Shown: positions 8,936 through 16,983 of the stretch, in pieces
Layout: each line of letters starts with the position of its first letter
How positions within the stretch are numbered: the stretch's first letter is position 1
Source of the DNA: an uncultured Paracoccaceae bacterium
Lineage (GTDB): Bacteria; Pseudomonadota; Alphaproteobacteria; Rhodobacterales; Rhodobacteraceae
Length of the DNA: 64,000 bases
Reading direction: 5' to 3'
Assembly (NCBI GenBank): GCA_947496535.1
Contig: CANMDE010000007.1
Location: 62,001 to 126,000 of the forward strand
Made by a program: the position numbers and the translations under genes
The notes under the pieces: model-generated
Told to the model about the DNA's origin: nothing
Databases searched by the model: none
Seen by the model: only the letters and a program-made list of their open reading frames with translations

Positions 8936-10033
8936 CTAAAGCGCGGCTGCCATATCAGCGATCAATCCGTCGAGATATGCATCAAATTTGGCATCAGGTT
9001 GGCGCAGCCTAAAGGTTTCGCCCAAAGGGTCCGGCGCTGTGATCTTGCTGCCTGACAAGGTTTGCAGAACAGCATGGCCGCAGAACGGAACATAGGTTTC
9101 CGAATACCCCCCCTCATGCACCATGACCAGTTTGCCGTCGCAGATATCCGAGGCAAGCGCCATGACCTGCGCTGTCATCATCGAGAAGGTTTCGGCAGTG
9201 GCCAGCATCCGACCCAACGGGTCATTGGCGCCCGCATCAAAACCGCAGGCGATGATCAACACGTCAGGTGAGTACGCGCGGATTGCCGGTAGGGCGAGCC
9301 GCTCCATTGCGCTCAGATAGCCGTTATGCCCGGTGCCGGGGGGGAGGGGAATGTTCAGGTTATATCCGGCTCCGGCCCCCACTCCCCGGTCCGCAAAGGC
9401 GCCTGTGTCCATCGGATAGTTTCGATCTTGATGGATCGAGACGGTCAGCACATCGGCGCGATCATAGAACACTGCCTCTGTTCCATTGCCGTGATGCACG
9501 TCCCAATCCAGCACCGCAAAACGCTGTGCCAACCCGGCGGCCGTCGCCGACTCAATTGCAATGCCGATGTTGTTGAGCAGGCAAAACCCGTTGGGAAAAT
9601 CCGGCAGGCAATGATGTCCGGGTGGACGGGAAAGAGCATAGGCGTTGTCCAAGCTGCCTCTGAGGACATCCTGCAGTGCGGCTTGCGCGAGGCCCGCAGA
9701 CTGCGCTGCAATCTCGAACCCTCCGGGGCCGAAAGGCGCGCGTAGGCCCAGCTCGCCACCATCCGCGTCAGACAATTCTTTGAACTGATCAAGATAGCTT
9801 GCCGGGTGAACGCGCTGCAGGTCGTCCTGGGTGGCCGGGGCCGCACCAGTCATATGCAAATCACCGGCGAGGCCAGTGACCTCGATCAGGTTCTTCAGCC
9901 GGCGCTTGCTCTCGGGGCTTTCCGGCAACCCGCCATCCAACGGCTGCACCAACCCGCCCAACGGCAGCGTGCCTGCATAGTTTCCACCACTATGCCAGAA
10001 ACAGCGTTCATCCCAGAAAAATCCGGCGGCCAT
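8936..10033 (-). CDS. Histone deacetylase-like (class II) amidohydrolase
   Basis: A 365-residue zinc-dependent arginase/deacetylase-fold enzyme of the bacterial HDAC-like/acetylpolyamine amidohydrolase group. The catalytic pair H140/H141 lies in RPPGHHCLP; the zinc ligands are D178 and H180 (DWDVHHGNGT) and D266 (CGFDAGANDPLG); transition-state Y310 is in HEGGYSE. All catalytic residues are present. Bacteria lack histones, so the substrate is probably an acetylated polyamine or protein lysine; I cannot tell which. A small unknown gene ends 6 bp upstream and is likely co-transcribed. Confidence 0.9.
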   Translation of the reverse strand: MAAGFFWDERCFWHSGGNYAGTLPLGGLVQPLDGGLPESPESKRRLKNLIEVTGLAGDLHMTGAAPATQDDLQRVHPASYLDQFKELSDADGGELGLRAPFGPGGFEIAAQSAGLAQAALQDVLRGSLDNAYALSRPPGHHCLPDFPNGFCLLNNIGIAIESATAAGLAQRFAVLDWDVHHGNGTEAVFYDRADVLTVSIHQDRNYPMDTGAFADRGVGAGAGYNLNIPLPPGTGHNGYLSAMERLALPAIRAYSPDVLIIACGFDAGANDPLGRMLATAETFSMMTAQVMALASDICDGKLVMVHEGGYSETYVPFCGHAVLQTLSGSKITAPDPLGETFRLRQPDAKFDAYLDGLIADMAAAL

Positions 10034-10039
10034 GGGCGT

Positions 10040-10282
10040 CTACCCTTTGCCGGTTGGGGCTAACTGATAAATACCTTCGGGCAGATCCAGAGCAGCGCGG
10101 AGATCGCGTAATTGATGCATCGAAAATGTGATCTGCACCGGCTCATCCGTGCGGGGATCAAGCTGGGTCAGGGTCACGCAATCCTCGAAAGCGTTGATAA
10201 TAACGTCGTCCAAAAGCGGGGCTTTGCCCTCGTCCACCAGTGTAACGACCGTGGCGTCATATTCGTGTTCGATGGTAAACAT
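10040..10282 (-). CDS. Small conserved-looking protein of unknown function
   Basis: I do not recognise this 80-residue soluble acidic protein (MFTIEHEYDATVVTLVDEGK start). It has no membrane segment or signal peptide. The composition and alternating hydrophobic pattern suggest a beta-strand N-terminal half and a helical C-terminal half. It sits 6 bp upstream of the HDAC-like gene on the same strand, so the two are probably one transcript. The start is uncertain: an in-frame TTG at 10342 or ATG at 10336 would lengthen it by about 20 residues; none of the starts has a strong ribosome-binding site. Confidence 0.6.
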   Translation of the reverse strand: MFTIEHEYDATVVTLVDEGKAPLLDDVIINAFEDCVTLTQLDPRTDEPVQITFSMHQLRDLRAALDLPEGIYQLAPTGKG

Positions 10283-10381
10283 GGTGTATAGCGTAGTGGC
10301 TGGATGGGCCGATGCAACCTTGATCTCTGGACCCATCCGCAAGAGATGGTAATCTACGTCGGTGATTTGTCGGAGAGTTGA

Positions 10382-11095
10382 ATGCGTCTACCTGTTTTTG
10401 TCCTGATCCTAGCCATGATGGGATGCGAAACCACAACGACCAGCACCGGGGCAGACACAGCAGTAATCCCGCAGTCAACGACGACGACAGCGCCCTTGTC
10501 AGAACGCACGGCAGTGAATAATTTCACAGCAGTCACACGCCGCGTCGAACCGGTGGCAGAGCAATTTTGTCGTCAGCAGGCTCCCAGCTATAACTGCGAT
10601 TTCCGCATCGTAGTGGACGAACGGCCCAATCAGGCACCCAATGCATTCCAGACAGTCGATCAGACCGGGCGACCCATCATTGCCTTCAATCTGGGCTTGA
10701 TCGCCGAAGCGCGTAATCAGGACGAGCTTGCCTTTGTCATGGCGCACGAGGCTGCCCATCATATCCGCGGGCATCTTGAGCGCCAGCAACGCAATGCCAC
10801 CTTGGGCGCTGTGGTCTTTGGCAGCGTCGCCGCAGCGCTGGGCAACGATAGCGCCAGCGCCATCGAAAACGCACAGCAAGTCGGTGCGAGCATAGGCGCG
10901 CGCAGTTATTCCAAAGATTTTGAGCTTGAGGCCGACGCGCTCGGCACAAGGATCACAGCCGCTGCCGGCTATGATCCACTGAAGGGGGCTGAATTCTTCT
11001 TCCGCATCCCTGATCCGGGAAACAAGTTCCTCGGCACGCACCCCGCAAACGCAGACCGTGTGCGGACCGTGCAACGGGTTGCGGCGGGGCTTTAG
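10382..11095 (+). CDS. M48 family metalloprotease, lipoprotein
   Basis: A 237-residue periplasmic zinc metalloprotease anchored by a lipid. The signal peptide MRLPVFVLILAMMGC ends in a lipobox with C15, followed by a Thr-rich linker. The M48 active site is HEAAH at residues 122-126 and the third ligand is E183 in ELEAD. The family includes YcaL, BepA and LoiP, which handle misassembled outer-membrane or periplasmic proteins; a quality-control role is inferred. The stop codon overlaps that of the convergent glpX by three bases. Confidence 0.9.
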   Translation: MRLPVFVLILAMMGCETTTTSTGADTAVIPQSTTTTAPLSERTAVNNFTAVTRRVEPVAEQFCRQQAPSYNCDFRIVVDERPNQAPNAFQTVDQTGRPIIAFNLGLIAEARNQDELAFVMAHEAAHHIRGHLERQQRNATLGAVVFGSVAAALGNDSASAIENAQQVGASIGARSYSKDFELEADALGTRITAAAGYDPLKGAEFFFRIPDPGNKFLGTHPANADRVRTVQRVAAGL

Positions 11096-12054
11096 ATCGG
11101 ATTGCGGTAAATCATCCGCCGGATTGACCCGGTCTTGGACCGCATCAAAATCGTCTCAGCAGTAACAAACCCGACCTCGCGCTTGATGCCCGGTACCAGT
11201 GACCCGTCCGTAACACCGGTGGCCGCGAATATCACGTCGCCGGTCACCATATCATCAAGCGTGTAAACCCTGTCAAAATTGGTGATACCCGCCGTTTTGG
11301 CGCGCCCTTTCTCATCATCATTGCGGAATATCAGTCGCCCGAAAATCTGACCGCCCATGCATTTCAGCGCAGCAGCGGCCAGGACACCTTCGGGTGCGCC
11401 ACCGGACCCCATATACATATCGATACCTGTCAGGTCAGGCTCTGCGCAATGCATCACGCCAGCGACATCGCCATCAGTGATAAGACGAATGGCCGCATCC
11501 GTACCGCGGATCTCTTCGATCATGTCATCGTGCCGGGGGCGTTCCAGAACGCACACGGTAATATCCTTGGTCGAACAGCCCTTTGCCGCAGCAAGGGCAG
11601 AGACCCGTTCGGATGGCGACATATCAAGCGTCACCACGCCGTCGCGGAAGCCGGGGCCAATGGCCAACTTATCCATGTAGACATCAGGCGCATGCAACAT
11701 CGACCCGCGTGGACCCATCGCGATGACAGCAAGCGCATTGGGCATGTCTTTTGCAGTCAGCGTCGTGCCTTCCAGTGGATCAAGGGCGATATCAACGCCG
11801 GGACCAGTACCGGTGCCCACCTCTTCACCGATGTAAAGCATCGGGGCTTCGTCCCGCTCGCCTTCTCCGATCACTACAACACCGGCGATGTCGAGCTTGT
11901 TAAGCTGGGTGCGCATGGCATCCACTGCAGCCTGATCCGCGGCCTTTTCATCACCGCGTCCAATCAGGGCGGTGCAGGCGATGGCGGCAGCTTCCGAGAC
12001 GCGGGCAAGACCAAGCGATAGGGCGCGATCATTGAAGTCGATTGTGGCAGGCAT
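11092..12054 (-). CDS. glpX: Fructose-1,6-bisphosphatase class II
   Basis: Hydrolyses fructose-1,6-bisphosphate in gluconeogenesis (and the sedoheptulose bisphosphate analogue in some autotrophs). The 320-residue protein has the GlpX metal/phosphate motifs GEGERDEAPMLY (residues 63-74) and DPLEGTTL (residues 92-99). I choose the ATG at 12054, preceded by GAAAGGA; an in-frame ATG at 12135 would add 27 residues without family similarity. It lies 138 bp downstream of hom on the same strand, the hom-glpX pairing common in Rhodobacteraceae, and a palindrome at 12136-12157 in the gap suggests its own promoter control. Confidence 0.95.
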   Translation of the reverse strand: MPATIDFNDRALSLGLARVSEAAAIACTALIGRGDEKAADQAAVDAMRTQLNKLDIAGVVVIGEGERDEAPMLYIGEEVGTGTGPGVDIALDPLEGTTLTAKDMPNALAVIAMGPRGSMLHAPDVYMDKLAIGPGFRDGVVTLDMSPSERVSALAAAKGCSTKDITVCVLERPRHDDMIEEIRGTDAAIRLITDGDVAGVMHCAEPDLTGIDMYMGSGGAPEGVLAAAALKCMGGQIFGRLIFRNDDEKGRAKTAGITNFDRVYTLDDMVTGDVIFAATGVTDGSLVPGIKREVGFVTAETILMRSKTGSIRRMIYRNPI

Positions 12055-12135
12055 GAATAATCCTTTCAGTGGCTTTCTGCCCCTAAAGCCTGTTGACCAG
12101 GGGGGTACAAGACTGTTTGCGCTAAATGTTAGCAA

Positions 12136-12157
12136 CTGAATTTTCGCGAAAATTCAG
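12136..12157. promoter_or_regulatory. 22-bp perfect palindrome upstream of glpX
   Basis: CTGAATTTTC and GAAAATTCAG flank a GC centre, making a 22-bp perfect palindrome 82 bp before the glpX start codon. It shares GAATTTTC-N2-GAAAATTC with the site before carB at a similar distance. A second, weaker AAAAATT/AATTTTT stem at about 12159-12180, followed by T residues on the minus strand, may be the hom terminator. Confidence 0.55.
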
Positions 12158-12192
12158 CATCCTAAAAAATTTGCGAATTTTTGGGCTGATGG

Positions 12193-13488
12193 CTAAACAG
12201 CCTCAATTCTGATCGCCACGGGCTTGCCTGACACTACACCTGTCGCCGGAAACGCCGCCAAGGCTTCGTTCAAGGCGGTCCGTGTTGTCTTATGGGTCAC
12301 GATTAATACAGGTGCAGCAGCGTCGTCATGCCCGTATTGGCGCATCCGGTCGATGGAAACGCCAGCCTCCCCCAATGCCTGCGCAATCTTCGCCAATGCA
12401 CCCGGCTTGTCCAGAAGCTGCAGGCGCAGGTAGTAGGGGGCAGGGACCGCCGATTGCGCCGGTCGGGCCTTGCGCAGTGTATTTGCGGGCTGGCCGAAGG
12501 TGGCAATACGCAACCCACGCGCAATGTCGATCACGTCACCCATCACAGCACTGGCCGTGGGGCCTTCGCCCGCGCCGGGGCCGCGCAATACAATCTGATT
12601 GACCGCATCGCCTTCGAGCACCACCATATTGGTGCCACCCTCAAGCTGACCAAGCGGCGACGTCGCAGGAACAAGGCAGGGCGACATGCGCTGTTCCAGC
12701 CCACGGCCAGAGATTTGGGCCACACCCAAAAGCTTGATCTTGTAGCCCATATCGGCGGCCTGATCGATATCCTCAATCGTGACCGACCCGATCCCTTCCA
12801 GTTCCACAGCATCAAAATCAACCTGCGTCCCAAAGGCGATCGACGCCAAAAGCGCCAGCTTGTGGCCCGCATCGATCCCGCCCACATCCAGCTCGGGATC
12901 AGCCTCCAGATATCCCAGGGCATTGGCCTCATCGAAGACTGCTTCGTAGCTAAGACCTGCGTCCTGCATCCGGGTCAGAATATAGTTACAGCTGCCATTC
13001 ATCACACCCATGACGCGCGTGATCTCGTTACCAGCAAGCCCTTCGGTCAGTGCTTTCACAACAGGGATGCCGCCAGCGACAGCAGCTTCAAACCTGATGA
13101 CCTGTTCCGCAGCCTCGGCCTGTTCAGCAAGGGCCTGACCATGGACCGCCAGCATCGCCTTGTTGGCTGTGACCACATCCTTGCCCGCTGCAATGGCAGC
13201 TTCCGTTGCAGCCTTGGCCGGTCCGTCCGACCCGCCCATCAGTTCAACAAACACGTCCACATCAGCGCGGGCGGCGAGCACGACGGGATCATCCTCCCAG
13301 GCATAATCGGACAGATCGACCCCGCGATCCTTGCTTTTGGACCGGGCTGAAACGACCGCAATCACAACAGGGCGTCCGGTGCGCCGCTCAAGCAATTCGC
13401 GATGTTTTTGCACGATGCGGACAACGCCCACACCCACAGTGCCCAAGCCCGCAATTCCAAGGCGAAGTGGTTCAGTCATCGGGCTCAT
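12193..13488 (-). CDS. hom: Homoserine dehydrogenase
   Basis: Reduces aspartate semialdehyde to homoserine for methionine, threonine and isoleucine synthesis. The 431-residue enzyme has the Rossmann fingerprint GIAGLGTVGVG (residues 11-21), the TANKAML segment with K110, the substrate site ELDVGGIDAGHK with catalytic-type D206/K210, and a C-terminal ACT domain from about residue 350 (LQLLDKPGALAKIAQALGEA) expected to sense threonine. Start codons at 13488 and 13479 are both possible. glpX follows downstream. Confidence 0.95.
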   Translation of the reverse strand: MSPMTEPLRLGIAGLGTVGVGVVRIVQKHRELLERRTGRPVVIAVVSARSKSKDRGVDLSDYAWEDDPVVLAARADVDVFVELMGGSDGPAKAATEAAIAAGKDVVTANKAMLAVHGQALAEQAEAAEQVIRFEAAVAGGIPVVKALTEGLAGNEITRVMGVMNGSCNYILTRMQDAGLSYEAVFDEANALGYLEADPELDVGGIDAGHKLALLASIAFGTQVDFDAVELEGIGSVTIEDIDQAADMGYKIKLLGVAQISGRGLEQRMSPCLVPATSPLGQLEGGTNMVVLEGDAVNQIVLRGPGAGEGPTASAVMGDVIDIARGLRIATFGQPANTLRKARPAQSAVPAPYYLRLQLLDKPGALAKIAQALGEAGVSIDRMRQYGHDDAAAPVLIVTHKTTRTALNEALAAFPATGVVSGKPVAIRIEAV

Positions 13489-13533
13489 TCCATATTGCTA
13501 GACGTCTGAACGGGTACTAGCGAATAGGACAGG

Positions 13534-13821
13534 TTACTGCAACGCGGTGCTGTCAATGCCTGCCTGCAAAGTGGACCGGGTGTTGCCGTCAATCACGGGA
13601 TCGCGCAGCGCGTCCGCACGAGCGTTGAGGTCGGCCACGCGCGGACCGAAGCCCTCGTCGTCCAAGCTGGTTGTCTGCGAAGATTTCGCCAAGAGCGGGC
13701 CAACCGGGGTAAGCGCAGGGTAGGGCGCCTTTCGCGCGCTATCGCTGATGTTTTCGTCCAACACCGGAAAACTGCCGCATGCCGACAAGGCAACTACAAA
13801 GATCATACGGGTCAAACGCAT
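13534..13821 (-). CDS. Small lipoprotein of unknown function
   Basis: A 95-residue predicted lipoprotein: the signal peptide MRLTRMIFVVALSAC ends in a clear lipobox (LSAC, C15) and is followed by GSFPVLDENISD. The mature part is short, polar and probably partly disordered, with a helical segment around DLNARADALRDP. I do not recognise a family by function. It is divergent from the TetR regulator gene, and the two candidate operators in the 103-bp spacer could control both. Confidence 0.75.
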   Translation of the reverse strand: MRLTRMIFVVALSACGSFPVLDENISDSARKAPYPALTPVGPLLAKSSQTTSLDDEGFGPRVADLNARADALRDPVIDGNTRSTLQAGIDSTALQ

Positions 13822-13867
13822 AGTCGCTCCACTGATTGCTTTTTATGTAACCACGCGCGCTTGGAAA

Positions 13868-13910
13868 GAACAGCCCGTTCGGTTTGGACTTTGAAATGAA
13901 CAGGCGTTCA
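13868..13910. promoter_or_regulatory. Two candidate TetR operator sites
   Basis: GAAC-AGCCC-GTTC at 13868-13880 and TGAAC-AGGC-GTTCA at 13897-13910 share GAAC/GTTC arms, and their centres lie about 30 bp (three helical turns) apart in the divergent spacer. The second has perfect 5-bp arms and ends 14 bp before the TetR start codon, a usual place for autorepression. Binding by the adjacent TetR protein is inferred. Confidence 0.55.
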
Positions 13911-13924
13911 GATAATCATGTGGA

Positions 13925-14512
13925 ATGGCACGCAAACAAGGGTCGCACTCAGATATAACAGGTCCGCGGATCGAGGAAGCCGCGGCGCAATTGATCGCGC
14001 GGCACGGCTATGCGGCGGTGTCGATGCGCCAGATCGCGACAGAGGTCGGTGTGCAGGTCGGGGCGCTTTATAACTACACGCCGGACAAGCAAAGCCTGCT
14101 TTTCGACATGATGCATAATCATATGGACACGCTGTTATCAGCCCTTAAAGCTGAAAACATCAACGGCGATGCCTTGACCCGGCTTGAGGCGTTCACACGG
14201 TTTCACATCCGTTTTCATCTACCCCGACCCGATCAGGTCTTCATTGCCTACATGGAACTGCGCAATCTGGACCCGGCCAATTTTGCCAAGATTGGAGTAA
14301 TGCGGCGCAGCTATGAAGACGCACTGGCCGATATTCTGCAACAGGGTGAGACCGAAGGCGCGTTTGCGGTCTCCGATACCCGCGTTGCCGCTCGCGCGCT
14401 GATCGCGATGCTGACAGGGCTTAGCCACTGGTACCGCGAAGAGGGGCAGCTTGAAATTGCGCGCATTGAAACGATCTACTGGGATCTTGTGCGTAAAGCG
14501 GTTTCTATCTAG
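13925..14512 (+). CDS. TetR/AcrR family transcriptional regulator
   Basis: A 195-residue one-component regulator. The N-terminal TetR HTH spans about residues 12-58 (RIEEAAAQLIARHGYAAVSM then RQIATEVGVQVGALYNYTPD), with the usual recognition-helix end LYNYTPDKQSLL. The C-terminal ligand domain (about 65-195) is helical and ends HWYREEGQLEIARIETIYWD, a pattern seen in TetR proteins of acyl-CoA and lipid metabolism, though I do not assign a ligand. It probably represses itself and the divergent lipoprotein gene through the inverted repeats just upstream. A membrane-protein gene follows 72 bp downstream. Confidence 0.9.
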   Translation: MARKQGSHSDITGPRIEEAAAQLIARHGYAAVSMRQIATEVGVQVGALYNYTPDKQSLLFDMMHNHMDTLLSALKAENINGDALTRLEAFTRFHIRFHLPRPDQVFIAYMELRNLDPANFAKIGVMRRSYEDALADILQQGETEGAFAVSDTRVAARALIAMLTGLSHWYREEGQLEIARIETIYWDLVRKAVSI

Positions 14513-14584
14513 GGACGACCATCAAGCGGGGCGAAAATACACCACGCAAGAATATCCGGCAGACAATGGGGCAGGGGAATAACT

Positions 14585-15061
14585 ATGTTTGAACCAGACG
14601 AACACGGCGTCTACGCGCGTGTCCAAGCCTCTCAGGGGCGACGGCTTCTGGCCTACGGGGTTCTACTGTGTCTGGGGGGATTGCTGATCTACACCCCGCT
14701 GGCCCAGCCGCCTGCTTTGATCTGGCTAGTCTTGATGCTGGGGTTGGGAGTGGCCGTGCTGACGCTGGCAGAGCGTTTACGACGAGCAACCCGGCTCAGC
14801 ATCGAGTTGACCGAAACCGAACTGCGCGACAACACCGGCACCACCCTGGCTGTCATGGAGGACATAAAGGGGGTTGAGCGCGGCGTTTTCGCGCTCAAGC
14901 CTTCCAACGGCTTCACCCTGATCCTGAAAAACAAAAAGCCCCGGGCCTGGGCGCCGGGGCTCTGGTGGAGACTGGGCCGCCGCGTCGGCGTCGGCGGCGT
15001 CACATCAGCAGGTCAAGCAAAGTTCATGGCAGAGCAGATAGCGTTTCGATTGGGTAGGTGA
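14585..15061 (+). CDS. Membrane protein of unknown function
   Basis: A 158-residue protein with two membrane helices (about residues 21-40 and 43-63) and a soluble C-terminal domain of about 90 residues that resembles a small PH-like beta domain (LTETELRDNTGTTLAVMEDI, then VERGVFALKPSNGFTLILKN). It ends in a basic Trp/Gly-rich stretch (WAPGLWWRLGRRVG). AGGGG lies before the ATG. I recognise the general pattern as one found in Rhodobacteraceae but know no function. Confidence 0.7.
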   Translation: MFEPDEHGVYARVQASQGRRLLAYGVLLCLGGLLIYTPLAQPPALIWLVLMLGLGVAVLTLAERLRRATRLSIELTETELRDNTGTTLAVMEDIKGVERGVFALKPSNGFTLILKNKKPRAWAPGLWWRLGRRVGVGGVTSAGQAKFMAEQIAFRLGR

Positions 15062-15175
15062 GTACAGCTTGCCGCAATGTTTTTTGGATGAGTTAAACAT
15101 AACGATCAGGCTTTCGACCGAACATAGAGACTGCACGTTCGCTTCATTTCGCCAGCAGCGGCTGCGGTATTATGG

Positions 15176-15817
15176 CTACGATGATGTCGAAACCCAAGGA
15201 CCGCAGTCTTCACTGCCATCACCGTTCTCGAAACAAACGACACCGTTGGAGAAACGAGGACGGGTCACCGTAAAAGTCTGAAATGTCACATTGCCCATAT
15301 CATCTTGTAACGCCCAAGCTGCCATACCCGGAAAAAAGACCGGTCTGTGAGTCGCAATGATTTCTATCGCATATGAAGAATCTTGATCTGCCAAGTCAGG
15401 CAACAGAACGTCAACACTGTTGAGTACGGCTGTGGTAAGTTCGCCCTCCGTGAAATCTTGGCCGGATGTGCCGACGCGAATTTTGGACCAAACCCGCTTA
15501 TATTCGCTGTCGCCATCGTCGAAGTAGTAAGCCGTCACTCGCAAAGACGCTTCAGGAGTGCTTACTAGCTCATAAAGCAATTCGATTGTGCTATCGAGGT
15601 AGTCCTCAGTGATGGGAACTGTTTCGCGACTAATCATATCAGCTAGCACTAAGGATGCCCTATATGCACTTGCTTTGTCGCGATAAACGTCAAGATACAT
15701 AACAGTAGAAAGCAATGCCCAAGCGATAATTGGCGACACGAGGAGCAGCTCAATCGCTATAACGCCTTCGTCATCTTTGAAAAAGCGCTCCAGCAATCCC
15801 TTTACCTTAGGCAGCAT
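15176..15817 (-). CDS. TadE-like pilus assembly protein (second of a pair)
   Basis: A 213-residue pseudopilin-like protein. After a short cytoplasmic start (MLPKVKGLLERFFKDDEG) comes a single membrane helix, VIAIELLLVSPIIAWALLST, with the conserved Glu of TadE/TadF proteins. The rest is periplasmic, with two cysteines near the C-terminus (VCFENGDGSEDCG). The ATG at 15817 is favoured because AGGAGG sits six bases before it; an earlier ATG at 15844 overlaps the upstream gene as ATGA. TadE-family proteins help assemble Flp pili. Base composition is more AT-rich than in the neighbours, and no other tad genes are in the window. Confidence 0.75.
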   Translation of the reverse strand: MLPKVKGLLERFFKDDEGVIAIELLLVSPIIAWALLSTVMYLDVYRDKASAYRASLVLADMISRETVPITEDYLDSTIELLYELVSTPEASLRVTAYYFDDGDSEYKRVWSKIRVGTSGQDFTEGELTTAVLNSVDVLLPDLADQDSSYAIEIIATHRPVFFPGMAAWALQDDMGNVTFQTFTVTRPRFSNGVVCFENGDGSEDCGPWVSTSS

Positions 15818-15840
15818 TTTCATCCTCCTGTAGTTCCGGT

Positions 15841-16449
15841 TCATGTGCCGCTTCCAGTAGAAACAAATGGTTCTACTACAAATGCTGCCCGTGATACCAA
15901 TGCATAAGAGTGGCCAGACGCATCATCAGTGTTTTTAGCTACGATTTCTCGTCCGAGACCGCTGGCGATCAACCAAGGATCGATGCGCACGCAGACTTTT
16001 AGAAACACGAGTTGGTTGTTTGCAGTGCTGACTATGCCGGATACTGGCTGGTCAGCCAAGCTCCGATCAACACAAGTCACTTCGCCCGGAATATCGGTCC
16101 AAGCCCTCAAATCACGAGAAACCATCTCGATTTGTAGCTGCCCTGCACAGTTCAGGATGGTGAAAGCATCTTGGCAGATACGCTCCTTTATTCTGTCCTG
16201 GAAGGTTTCCAAATCATCAGCATCATCTGAGGCCGCAGCAATCGTACCGAGACGTACATCGCGCACTGCCAAGTCTACGCCGCGGTCCAACATAACCTGA
16301 TTGAGCGAGATCAACCCGCTTTCAATTGTCATCAAGAACAATGCAAAAAAAGTTGGAAAAATGAGAACAAACTCCACAGAAACAACACCAGCGTCATCTT
16401 TGCAGAACTCTGCGATCGTCCGTGAAAATCGATTTTGTAGAAATGTCAT
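15841..16449 (-). CDS. TadE-like pilus assembly protein (first of a pair)
   Basis: A 202-residue TadE/TadF-family protein with the signature FCKDDAGVVSVEFVLIFPTF (residues 15-34), whose Glu and following hydrophobic helix define the pseudopilin segment. The periplasmic domain has four cysteines (ERICQDAF, ILNCAGQ, EVTCVDRS, LKVCVRID) that could form two disulfides. It is directly followed by the second TadE gene, overlapping its longest start (ATGA). The pair sits apart from any visible tad/cpa secretion operon. Confidence 0.78.
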   Translation of the reverse strand: MTFLQNRFSRTIAEFCKDDAGVVSVEFVLIFPTFFALFLMTIESGLISLNQVMLDRGVDLAVRDVRLGTIAAASDDADDLETFQDRIKERICQDAFTILNCAGQLQIEMVSRDLRAWTDIPGEVTCVDRSLADQPVSGIVSTANNQLVFLKVCVRIDPWLIASGLGREIVAKNTDDASGHSYALVSRAAFVVEPFVSTGSGT

Positions 16450-16701
16450 AGCTGCGATCTCAACCCATCCATTTGTTGTGCGATCTCTTTGAAAGCCTCA
16501 ATCGATATGTTTTCATCGGGGTTACAGTTCAAATTTGCGTAGGCAACAGCGCCCGGCTCACTTGTCTTCAAAGAAACAATACCAAAGCCCAGCCCATCAA
16601 AACCCGGGAAATCGGAGTAATTCCTCAATTCTTTTGCGGACTTCATCAATGACATCCTTAGAAATACGTTTCCCAATCAAGACATTATGGGCGTTCATCA
16701 T
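16446..16701 (-). pseudogene. Small broken gene upstream of the TadE pair (possible frameshift)
   Basis: On the minus strand a frame starting at ATG 16701 (MMNAHNVLIGKRISKDVID...) reads to a stop about 34 codons on. A second, overlapping frame continues in a plausible protein (FPGFDGLGFGIVSLKTSEPG ... IEAFKEIAQQMDGLRSQL) to 16446. Joining them by a one-base shift near 16595-16620 gives a coherent protein of about 83 residues. The second frame alone could also be a complete 66-76-residue protein (ATG at 16646 or 16676). The C-terminal AFKEIAQQMDGLR recalls the end of TadG/VWA pilus proteins, which often precede TadE genes, but also small phage-type proteins. It ends in an ATGA overlap with the first TadE gene. 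Function unknown. Confidence 0.35.
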
Positions 16702-16983
16702 ATCGTACTACAGACTATTTGGCACCGTCTTATGGCGGAAATTAGGCGCGTGGTGTCGACTTAGAGTGCCACTTGCCAAAACTGCGGCACACTGGCCTGA
16801 TAAATCAAAAACTGTCAATAAATCAGAAACAAAGCAGCCGGAATTCCGCCGCGTGTGACTTTGAATTGGTGCTGAAATGCGGGTTTTTTGCGTCAATTTT
16901 GTGCAATTTAGCTATTTTGTTTGCGAATCGGGCCTATGGTGGGCTGCGGGAGCTAAACCCGCTGTTTTACCAAGGAAATCTGC
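16702..16983. other. Noncoding AT-rich spacer and gdh leader
   Basis: No credible gene. The right half is the promoter and leader of the glutamate dehydrogenase gene: a possible -10 TATGGT at 16935-16940, then a hairpin GCGGG/CCCGC (16946-16962) followed by TGTTTT just before AAGGAAA and the start codon. The hairpin could act as a leader attenuator or mask the ribosome-binding site; this is speculative. Confidence 0.4.

Noticed and set aside
12328..13350. A 340-codon open frame antisense to hom
   Set aside because: Same reason: hom is intact on the minus strand and the antisense translation has no domain pattern or ribosome-binding site.
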